Source: an uncultured Alphaproteobacteria bacterium
GTDB taxonomy: Bacteria; Pseudomonadota; Alphaproteobacteria; Caulobacterales; Hyphomonadaceae
DNA: 18,158 nt
Assembly: GCA_903831485.1 (NCBI GenBank)
Contig: CAIKXW010000112.1
Coordinates: 1 to 18,158 of the forward strand
Direction: 5' to 3'
The translations under genes and the position numbers were made by a program. The notes beneath the pieces were generated by a model. It was not told the DNA's origin, did not search any database, and worked only from the letters and a program-made list of their open reading frames with translations. Shown here piece by piece: positions 10,593 to 16,868 of this stretch; the first letter of the stretch is position 1; the number at the start of each line of letters is the position of its first letter.

Positions 10593-10615
10593 GATTTATC
10601 GATAATCGATAAATC
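10593..10615. promoter_or_regulatory. Perfect 23-bp palindrome, probable operator of the TonB receptor
   Basis: Two 11-bp arms, GATTTATCGAT and ATCGATAAATC, are perfect inverted repeats around one central base. The AT-rich composition stands out in a GC-rich genome. It is centred 56 nt upstream of the receptor ATG and covers the best -10 element. It is operator-like and would suit a dimeric repressor. I do not recognise the cognate regulator family, and none is encoded in the window. Confidence 0.65.
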
Positions 10616-10627
10616 CGCCACTCGCAA
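10599..10627 (-). promoter_or_regulatory. Candidate promoter of the TonB receptor
   Basis: On the minus strand TTGCGA (10627-10622) and TATCGA (10604-10599) are separated by 17 nt, the ideal sigma-70 spacing. The -10 lies inside the 23-bp palindrome. Predicted leader is about 40-45 nt. It sits between the prfB stop and the receptor start, consistent with separate control of the receptor. Confidence 0.5.
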
Positions 10628-10667
10628 CCGGTTTGTCAGTCCGTTTGTGCGTCGCCCGTTTTCCCGC

Positions 10668-11793
10668 TCAGTCGAGATCCTGCACTGCGGTCTCCGGGCC
10701 AAGCTTGTGGCTGAGCGAGGCCTGCAGGAATGCATCGAGATCGCCATCGAGCACGCCACCGGTATCGGACGTTTCCACGCCCGTCCGCAGGTCTTTCACC
10801 ATCTGGTATGGCTGAAGCACGTAGGAGCGTATCTGCCGGCCCCAGCCGATCTCGGTCTTCGAGTCGGCCTCGGCCTGCGCCGCAGCCTCGCGCTTCTTCA
10901 GCTCCATCTCGTAGATCCGCGCGCGCAGCATGTCCCACGCCTTGGCGCGGTTCTTGTGCTGCGATCGCTCCGCCTGCACCGCGACAACAATCCCGGTCGG
11001 GGCGTGCGTAAGGCGCACGGCGCTGTCTGTCTTGTTGATGTGCTGGCCGCCTGATCCGGATGCGCGGTAAGTGTCGGTGCGGACGTCGCTCTCCTTGATG
11101 TCGACGACGATGGTGTCGTCGATCACTGGATAGACCCACACGCTCGCAAAGCTTGTATGCCGCCGCGCGTTCGAATCGTAGGGCGATATGCGCACGAGGC
11201 GATGGACGCCGCTCTCGCTCTTCAGCCAGCCATAGGCATACTCGCCCTTGATCAGCATCGTCGCTGACTTGATGCCCGCCGTCTCGCCCGGGTGGTCGTC
11301 GATCTCCTCGATCTTCCAGCCCTTGGCGTTCGCATAGCGCACATACATCCGGCGCAGCATTGAGGCCCAGTCCTGGCTCTCCGTGCCGCCCGCGCCTGCG
11401 TTGATCTCGATATAGCAGTCGTTCGCGTCGACCTCACCTGACAGCAGCGCCTTCAGCTCGGCATCCTTCGCCTTCGCGAGCGCCGCCCGCACGCTGGCCG
11501 CCACTTCCGCGAGCGAAACCTTGTCGCCTTCAGCCTCCGCCATGTCCCACAGGTCGACGGCGTCGTCCGCCTCGCGCTCCAGCATGCGGATGTCGTTCAT
11601 CGCCGACTCAAGCCGGGTGCGTTCGCGCATCAGCGGCTGCGCCTTCTGCGGGTCGCTCCAGAAGTCAGGCCGTTCCGAAAGTGCGTTCAGCTCCGCGAGG
11701 CGTTTCTCTGCGAATCCCCAGTCAAAGACGCCTCCGGAGCAGGCTCACCGACTGCCGGATCGTCTCGATCATGTTTTCGACTTCAGGCGTCAT
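10668..11793 (-). CDS. prfB: Peptide chain release factor 2, expressed by programmed +1 frameshift
   Basis: RF2 recognises UGA and UAA stop codons and triggers peptide release on the ribosome. The gene is in two frames. ATG 11793 starts a 23-codon frame ([15 protein letters not shown]...RRRL) that ends at TGA 11724-11722. A +1 slip at CTT T GAC continues as [31 protein letters not shown] into the main frame to TGA 10670-10668. The product is 374 residues, the normal RF2 length. The catalytic GGQ is at residues 248-250 (bases 11043-11051, [16 protein letters not shown]), close to Gln252 of E. coli. The stop-recognition tripeptide is SPY (residues 203-205), where E. coli has SPF. An ATG at 11630 lies in the main frame but would remove part of domain 1. 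It starts 36 nt downstream of the PBP1A gene on the same strand, so it is likely in one operon. Confidence 0.96.
11721..11737 (-). other. prfB: Programmed +1 ribosomal frameshift site of prfB
   Basis: The minus strand reads CCGGAGGCGTCTTTGAC. It contains an internal Shine-Dalgarno (GGAGG), a 3-nt spacer, the slippery CTT, and an in-frame TGA followed by C. This is the same arrangement and spacing as E. coli prfB, where low RF2 lets the ribosome slip +1 at CUU UGA C. It forms an autoregulatory loop on RF2 amount. No stop occurs in the shifted frame down to the real end of the gene, which supports use of the site. Confidence 0.95.
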
Positions 11794-11829
11794 GGCTGGC
11801 TCTGTGTCCGCGCTTCGGGAACGACGCGT

Positions 11830-14490
11830 CTAGAAGGTGCCGTCGTCGAAAGTCAAATCCTCGTCCTCAACGGGCTCGCCGGGCTGGGGCTGAGGATTGT
11901 TCGGATCGACAGGCAGGCCCGGGTCGGGCTGTGACGTCACCTGACCGTCGCGCGTCGCCGAGGCCGTTTCATCGCCCGCCGCCACCTTGCTGAAGTCGAC
12001 GCGATAGCCATCGGCGCCAACCGGCGCTTCACAACGGTCCGTCGGCGCAGAACCCGGGCGGAAAGCCTCGGTGATGATGAGACGCGTGTCCGGTCCCGGC
12101 TGGCATCCTGTATCGGCATCGACCTCGACATGCTCGACGCCGTTCGGCACCCGGAAAGTGACCGCCGGACGATCCTTCAGCGCCGCAAGCATGAAGTCGC
12201 GGAACACCGGCGCCGCAACGCGGCCGCCGCTCTCGCCCGTGCCCATGTCGCGCGGCGTGTCGAAGCCGATCCATACACCGGCGACAAGATCCGGGCTGAA
12301 CCCCATCGTCCAAGCATCGAACTGGTCGTTGGTCGTTCCGGTTTTTGCTGCGACAGGCTTGCCCACGGAGCGGATCGTGCTGCCTGTGCCGCGCTGAACT
12401 GCGCCTTCGAGGATCGAGACGACCTGATACGCCGTAATCGGATCCATGACCTGCTGGCGATCGTCAGCCAGCACAGGCGGCGCCATTCCGCCCTTCCATC
12501 CGGTCGAGCAGTTCTCACACGTGCGCTGGTCGGTGCGGAAAACGGTCTTGCCATAGCGGTTCTGGATACGGTCGAACATGACCGGACGAACCTGCTTGCC
12601 GCCGTTCACTGTCTCCGCATAGGCGACGGCCATGCGCATGAGCGTGGTATCGCCGGCGCCGAGCGCCATCGATTCATATGGCGGCAGCTTGTCATAGATG
12701 CCCAGGCGCTCGCCGATCGCGGAGACCTTGTCGAAACCGATCTCCGAGGCAAGACGCACAGTCATCGCGTTGCGCGATTTTTCGACGCCGATGCGAAGCG
12801 GCGTCAGGCCGTAGAACTGTTCCGAATAGTTCTGCGGCTTGTAGCAGGTCTCCTCGCCTGCGATCGTCTGGCACGACACGTAAGGCGTATCGAGAACGCG
12901 GTAGGACGGCGTCCACTTGTAAAGGCCGGTCGCCGGATCCGGCGTTTCCATCGCAGCCGCGTACACGAACGGCTTGAACGACGAGCCCGGCTGGCGCTTG
13001 GCCTGAATGGCGCGGTTGAACTTGCTCGACACGAACGAATAGCCGCCCGTCATCGCGAGGATGCGTCCCGTGTGCGGGTCCATCGCCACAAGCGCGCCCT
13101 GCACGGCTGGCACCTGGCGCAGCCGCCATGGCGCATTCGCGGCGCGATTTTTCGGCACGCCATACTCCGTGATCAGCTGCACCGTGATGTCGGGCGCCGG
13201 AGCGCCCGCGACGAAGATCACGTCGCCCGCCTTGAGGCCCGCGCCGCCTTCCTTGCGCTTGAAGTTCGCGGCCCACTTCACATCGTCCGCATGCAGCGTT
13301 CCCGTCTCGCCGCCGTCGAGTCCCAGACGGACGTTTTCGCGCGACACCGACCTAACAACGGCGGTCCGCCAGTCATTGCCGGCCCCGCCAACGACAGTCT
13401 TGTTGGCTTCCACATTGGCGAACTTCTTTAGATCCTCGCCGAACGTGTCGCTTACCTCGATCGTACCGATCGGGCCGCGCCAACCATGGCGGCGGTCATA
13501 GCTTTCGAGGCCAGCGCGCAAAGCGGTCTGCGCGATCAGCTGCAGGTTTGAATCGAGCGTCGAGCGGATGGAGAGGCCGCCGCCGAGCAGCGCCTTGCTG
13601 GCGCTCTCACGGCTGTCGATGCCTTCGAGCTTCTTCTGCTCGCCGAGCGACATGATCTCCTTGCGGAGCTCTTCGACATAGTAGGCCGATGCAACGTTCT
13701 CGTCCGAGTTGAGACGATCGACGACTTTCAGCGGCTCTGCATAAGCAGCATCTGCGGCGGCCTTGTCGACGAAGCCGTTCTCGAGCATGCGGCCGATCAC
13801 GTAATTGCGTCGCTTCGTTGCAGCTTCGGGATTTAACAGCGGGTTCACCCGCCCTGGCGCCTGCGGCAGTCCGGCGAGCATCGCGCTCTCGGCAAGGGTG
13901 AGCTGGCCAAGCGACTTACCGAAATAGTTCAGCGCGGCAGCGCCAACGCCGTAGGAGCGTCCGCCAAGATAGATCTCGTTCATGTAGAGTTCGAGAATCT
14001 GCTCCTTGCTTAGCTGACCTTCGATGCGCATCGCGAGCACGGCTTCGCGCACCTTTCGATCAACCGAGCGCTCGTCGCCGGTCAGCATGTTCTTCACGAC
14101 CTGCTGCGTGATCGTGGAGCCGCCCGTCATGCGTTTGCCCTGCAGCGCGTTGAGCACGGTGCCGCGGAACATGCCCCACAGGTCGATGCCGGAGTGCTCG
14201 AAGAACGACTTGTCTTCAGCCGAGATGAAGGCCTGCACCAGCTGCTCGGGCAGTTCTTCCGATGGCACGTAGACGCGGTGCTCGGTCGCGAACTCGGCCA
14301 CCAGCTTGCCGTCGCCGGCATGAACGCGGCTCATGATCGGCGGCTCGTAGTTCCGCAGCTGCTCTTCGGAGGGAAGGTTCTGCGTCACGATGAAGAACCA
14401 GACGACGAACGCCACGATCGCTATCCCGATCACGGATGCGATCGAGATCAGGATCGTCTTCCAGTTCCAACGGGACATCGTCAGTTGCAT
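11830..14490 (-). CDS. mrcA: Penicillin-binding protein 1A (bifunctional transglycosylase/transpeptidase)
   Basis: A class A PBP that polymerises lipid II and cross-links peptidoglycan on the periplasmic side of the inner membrane. 886 residues. One N-terminal anchor spans about residues 12-35 (ILISIASVIGIAIVAFVVWF). The GT51 domain has catalytic Glu92 in AEDKSFFEHSGID and the GGSTITQQVVKN motif. A middle OB-like region follows (about residues 330-440). The transpeptidase has nucleophile Ser503 in SSFK (GSSFKPFVYAA), SRN in VEKSRNAMTV and KTG at residues 716-718 (AAKTGTTND). The tail is acidic and proline-rich (DPNNPQPQPGEPVEDED). ATG 14490 is used, and a second ATG four codons on is possible. 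Order amidase, PBP1A, prfB, with rne nearby, is a block I recall from other alphaproteobacteria. Identification is firm. Confidence 0.97.
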   Translation of the reverse strand: MQLTMSRWNWKTILISIASVIGIAIVAFVVWFFIVTQNLPSEEQLRNYEPPIMSRVHAGDGKLVAEFATEHRVYVPSEELPEQLVQAFISAEDKSFFEHSGIDLWGMFRGTVLNALQGKRMTGGSTITQQVVKNMLTGDERSVDRKVREAVLAMRIEGQLSKEQILELYMNEIYLGGRSYGVGAAALNYFGKSLGQLTLAESAMLAGLPQAPGRVNPLLNPEAATKRRNYVIGRMLENGFVDKAAADAAYAEPLKVVDRLNSDENVASAYYVEELRKEIMSLGEQKKLEGIDSRESASKALLGGGLSIRSTLDSNLQLIAQTALRAGLESYDRRHGWRGPIGTIEVSDTFGEDLKKFANVEANKTVVGGAGNDWRTAVVRSVSRENVRLGLDGGETGTLHADDVKWAANFKRKEGGAGLKAGDVIFVAGAPAPDITVQLITEYGVPKNRAANAPWRLRQVPAVQGALVAMDPHTGRILAMTGGYSFVSSKFNRAIQAKRQPGSSFKPFVYAAAMETPDPATGLYKWTPSYRVLDTPYVSCQTIAGEETCYKPQNYSEQFYGLTPLRIGVEKSRNAMTVRLASEIGFDKVSAIGERLGIYDKLPPYESMALGAGDTTLMRMAVAYAETVNGGKQVRPVMFDRIQNRYGKTVFRTDQRTCENCSTGWKGGMAPPVLADDRQQVMDPITAYQVVSILEGAVQRGTGSTIRSVGKPVAAKTGTTNDQFDAWTMGFSPDLVAGVWIGFDTPRDMGTGESGGRVAAPVFRDFMLAALKDRPAVTFRVPNGVEHVEVDADTGCQPGPDTRLIITEAFRPGSAPTDRCEAPVGADGYRVDFSKVAAGDETASATRDGQVTSQPDPGLPVDPNNPQPQPGEPVEDEDLTFDDGTF

Positions 14491-14711
14491 TTCTCACCGG
14501 CCGAAACGGGCAATCCAGACACAGGCTGTTCCGCCTTTTCGGGACGGCATACCTGAAGGCTCGGAATCACCATTATTTGCGGTGACTTTAAGGCGTGGAA
14601 CCTGCGGATGACAGGCCTCCGGAGGGTTAAACTCAGAACATACTTGCCGCATCCGTCCCACGACGTTTGGAGGCTTTGCGGCCCAGCCGGGACTCAATCT
14701 GCAAAGATCAG
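14491..14711. other. Intergenic region between amidase and PBP1A genes
   Basis: 221 bases with no credible gene. Near the amidase stop, CTTTGC and GCAAAG (14674-14679 and 14701-14706) can pair across a 21-nt loop. CCTCCGGAGG (14616-14625) is a perfect 10-bp palindrome. I see no well-scoring promoter for the PBP1A gene and no T-tract terminator, so co-transcription from the amidase is possible but not shown. Confidence 0.4.
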
Positions 14712-15917
14712 TCAGCGCGCGGCGACCAGATGCGTCTGGTGCTCGAAGAAGTGGTCGATCGCGGTAACGACGCCCTTGACCAGCTTGCGCCGTTTGCTTT
14801 CCGAAACCATCGCTGCCGCGTCGATGTCATTGGTCATGAACCCCATCTCGAGCAGGGCGGCAGGAACGTCAGGGCTCAGGAGCACGAAGAACCCCTTCTG
14901 GCGATGTGTGTTCTCCAGGGTCGGCCAGCCGGCCACTGCAATCGACTCGGCGAGCATTTGCGCAAAGCGAGCCGACTGGTTCTTCGTTTCGCGCTGGACC
15001 AGATCGGCGAGGATCCTGTTGACCTCCTCCGGCCGGTCGCTGTCGATCTCCACGTCGAGAATCCAGTCATTCTGCTTGCGAGCGCCGTCGATGCGCTTTT
15101 CGCCCTCCTGCGAGAGCGTGTAGACCGAGGCGCCGCTGGTGGTCGCCTTCGGCCCGGCGTCGGCATGCAGCGCGATGAACAGGTCAGCGCCCAGATTGCG
15201 CGCCTTGGTGACCCGGTCCTCCAGTTCGATGAAGGTGTCCGTCGAACGCGTTAGCGCAACGTCGTAGCGTTCGGACTTGAGGAGTGCGTCACGCAGCGCG
15301 AGCGCAGCAGCAAGCGTGACATCCTTTTCATAAAGGCCCGATTTCGAGACCGCACCGGGGTCCTTGCCGCCATGGCCGGGGTCGATGACGATCAGCGGCT
15401 TGCGGGCCGCCTGCTGCGGCGCTGGCGCCGGTCCCGGCGCAGCGTCGTTGGCTGCAGCGGCAAAAGCCTCTGTCGTCGCGGGCTCGAGATCCAGGACAAG
15501 CTTGTGCCGCTCGCCGCTGGTTTTCGGCGCCAGCATGAACTCGCGGGCAACCACCGCCGGCCTGGCGAGGTCAAGCACGAGACGCGATGTGGATGCGGTA
15601 TTGTGGGCATACCGGAAGCCAGAGACGACGCCACTTCCCTTGCCCGAACCAGCCTCGGCGGTTAGCCCGTTGATGGACCAGCGCACGCGCGGCAGGTCGA
15701 TTACAACACGGCTGGCGCCGGCAGCCAGCAGGAAGACATGATACTTGAGCGGCGCATCCGACTCGACGACCACGCGGGTCGCCTGCCCCTCACCGCCGAT
15801 CCGCACCGCCGTCACGCGTTCAACCGGCGGCGCAGCCTGCGCACCGACACCCGCCAACATGGCGAGGCCGACAAGCGACACGATGGTCATCAACCAGGCC
15901 CGCACGTTCCGCAGCAC
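14712..15917 (-). CDS. N-acetylmuramoyl-L-alanine amidase, AmiC-like (AMIN + Amidase_3)
   Basis: A periplasmic zinc amidase that removes stem peptides from glycan strands, typically to split septal peptidoglycan. From GTG 15917 the product is 401 residues. Residues 1-28 form a signal peptide (MLRNVRAWLM...AGVGAQA). An AMIN domain at about 33-145 targets the envelope (VTAVRIGGEGQATRVVVESDAP). A Ala/Pro-rich linker follows, then Amidase_3 from residue 174 with Zn ligands His182 (VIDPGHGGKDPG), Glu197 (GLYEKD) and His251 (IALHADAG) and catalytic Glu357 (LLEMGFMTN). The frame stays open to ATG 16067, but that would place the start 6 nt from the divergent lipoprotein ATG and bury the signal peptide. 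GTG 15905 and ATG 15890 are other possible starts. It is first gene of the amidase-PBP1A-prfB block. Function is confident, the start moderately so. Confidence 0.93.
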   Translation of the reverse strand: MLRNVRAWLMTIVSLVGLAMLAGVGAQAAPPVERVTAVRIGGEGQATRVVVESDAPLKYHVFLLAAGASRVVIDLPRVRWSINGLTAEAGSGKGSGVVSGFRYAHNTASTSRLVLDLARPAVVAREFMLAPKTSGERHKLVLDLEPATTEAFAAAANDAAPGPAPAPQQAARKPLIVIDPGHGGKDPGAVSKSGLYEKDVTLAAALALRDALLKSERYDVALTRSTDTFIELEDRVTKARNLGADLFIALHADAGPKATTSGASVYTLSQEGEKRIDGARKQNDWILDVEIDSDRPEEVNRILADLVQRETKNQSARFAQMLAESIAVAGWPTLENTHRQKGFFVLLSPDVPAALLEMGFMTNDIDAAAMVSESKRRKLVKGVVTAIDHFFEHQTHLVAAR

Positions 15918-16072
15918 CTTACATACAAGCGACAACAGGCCATTCTGGCCGAAGGTTGAGCAGTAGCGGGGCAGCGTTAACTGTTCGTTGGGATGGAGGC
16001 TGACGCTCGACAGAAGCTGCGCTATCAGATGTGCTCGTGAGCTGCGGGGCGCACGGAACGAGATCATCGACG
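15918..16072. promoter_or_regulatory. Divergent intergenic region between amidase and lipoprotein genes
   Basis: 155 bases separating two divergent genes if the amidase starts at 15917. It must carry both promoters. I see one candidate for the lipoprotein (listed separately) and none that convinces for the amidase. A TTAA half-site (15977-15980) lacks the second half of a CtrA box at the right spacing. Confidence 0.4.
16000..16028 (+). promoter_or_regulatory. Candidate promoter of the lipoprotein gene
   Basis: CTGACGC (16000-16006), 14-nt spacer, GCTATCAG (16021-16028). Against the Caulobacter housekeeping consensus TTGACGS-N10-14-GCTANAWC this scores 6/7 and 6/8 with allowed spacing. Predicted leader is about 40 nt before ATG 16073. 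Confidence 0.4.
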
Positions 16073-16549
16073 ATGAAGGCTCTGAAGCTGAGCTATTCGC
16101 TCGCGGCGCTTCTCCTGGCGGCCTGCGCCACCGCGCCGCCCAACCTGAACGACGACCTTGTCGTCCGCGGAAAGAGGATCGGCGAGATCGAGATCGGCAT
16201 GCCGCTGGCGACCCTGCTGGCGGTCAAGGGGGCCCCTGTACGCACGGCGCCGATCCCCAGCACCGACGCCACGACCTATACCTTTCCCAACGGCCTGACC
16301 GTGGGTGCGGATGACAAGGTCTACTGGATCATCACCGAGGACGCCCGTTTCCATACCCAGGACGGCGTGCGGCCGGGCGCCGAGCAGATCTTCGCGCGGG
16401 CGACGCTTGGCAAGCCGCGCTGCGTCGAAAACCGCCCCGACACAACGATGTACGACTACGGGGACATCTATTTCGAGGTCGGAAACGTTGACGGACGCGT
16501 CAAGCGCGTCGGCGTAATCGCCCACAACCGAACTTGTCCACTGTCCTGA
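16073..16549 (+). CDS. Putative outer-membrane lipoprotein, BamE/OmlA-like pattern
   Basis: A 158-residue protein. The N-terminus MKALKLSYSLAALLLAAC is a lipoprotein signal peptide with lipobox LAAC, lipidated at Cys18. Ala at +2 means no inner-membrane retention signal of the Asp type, so an outer-membrane location is likely. The mature part has two stretches of the kind 'GM..A..LA..GKP' followed by aromatic beta strands. The first is IGEIEIGMPLATLLAVKGAP with TTYTFPNGL, and the second is VRPGAEQIFARATLGKP with MYDYGDIYFEV. This pattern recalls the small BamE/SmpA fold, perhaps duplicated. I do not recognise the protein as a named family. A longer frame from 16031 exists, but only the ATG at 16073 gives a proper signal peptide. 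It sits between the divergent amidase and rne; a cell-envelope role is plausible but unproven. Confidence 0.78.
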   Translation: MKALKLSYSLAALLLAACATAPPNLNDDLVVRGKRIGEIEIGMPLATLLAVKGAPVRTAPIPSTDATTYTFPNGLTVGADDKVYWIITEDARFHTQDGVRPGAEQIFARATLGKPRCVENRPDTTMYDYGDIYFEVGNVDGRVKRVGVIAHNRTCPLS

Positions 16550-16696
16550 CAGGGGCAATCGGACCCTTCCCCTCTGCCTGCAATGCGTGCATAGGTGAGT
16601 CACAAGGCGGTCCCAGCGACATGCCTTGCGCGTCCTGGCGGCGGTTTTTCAGAAAAAACCTATCCAGTACAGGGCGCTAAACGGCTAAAGCGTTAC

Positions 16697-16721
16697 GGCG
16701 GTCAGCGTTCCAGCTGCCGCC
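16697..16721 (+). promoter_or_regulatory. Strong bulged hairpin in the rne leader
   Basis: GGCGG pairs with CCGCC and CAGC with GCTG, with a single bulged T and a 6-nt loop GTTCCA. It lies 148 nt upstream of the rne ATG with no T-tract after it. It could be a leader element sensed by RNase E, or a 3' structure of the upstream lipoprotein transcript. Confidence 0.4.
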
Positions 16722-16855
16722 ATGGTCAGGGCATTATGAACGCGATTTCGCGAGATTCAGTCAGCCAGACCGGACGCAGGGCCCTCTCGCCACTACCACC
16801 AGCAACCCATTCGCGGGCCAAGGCAGCGCATCTGCGCGCCGCCCGCTGTTCACAC

Positions 16856-16859
16856 GAGG
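16856..16859 (+). promoter_or_regulatory. Ribosome-binding site of rne
   Basis: GAGG lies 9 nt upstream of ATG 16869. It fixes the start, together with the MSKLMLIDATHPEETRVAV N-terminus typical of RNase E. Confidence 0.7.
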
Positions 16860-16868
16860 TTCCCATCC

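Larger units (their letters stand above)
16550..16868 (+). other. Hairpin-rich region upstream of rne (probable rne leader)
   Basis: 319 bases without a credible gene. It holds an AT-rich hairpin at 16643-16660 (GGTTTTT-CAGA-AAAAACC) and a strong hairpin at 16697-16721 (GGCGG, bulged T, CAGC, loop GTTCCA, GCTG CCGCC; 9 bp). It also holds CGCGA-TT-TCGCG at 16741-16752 and GCGCA-TC-TGCGC at 16826-16837. A tandem GCTAAACG/GCTAAAGC (16675-16690 region) resembles a Caulobacter -10, but no matching -35 is seen. GANTC sites lie at 16597-16601 and 16754-16758. A long structured 5' leader is known for E. coli rne, where it mediates autoregulation. The same role here is inference. Confidence 0.5.

Noticed and set aside
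12130..13431. 433-codon plus-strand open frame opposite the PBP1A gene
   Set aside because: Antisense to a complete PBP1A with all catalytic motifs; no RBS or recognisable domain.
15977..15991. Possible CtrA site TTAA-N7-TTAA in the amidase/lipoprotein gap
   Set aside because: The second half reads TTGG, so only a half-site is present.
15918..16067. N-terminal extension of the amidase to ATG 16067
   Set aside because: It would bury the signal peptide about 50 residues in and leave 5 nt between divergent start codons with no room for promoters.
16031..16072. Upstream ATG extending the lipoprotein by 14 residues
   Set aside because: It would place MLVSCGAHGTRSST before the charged n-region and spoil the signal peptide, whereas ATG 16073 gives a standard lipoprotein signal.
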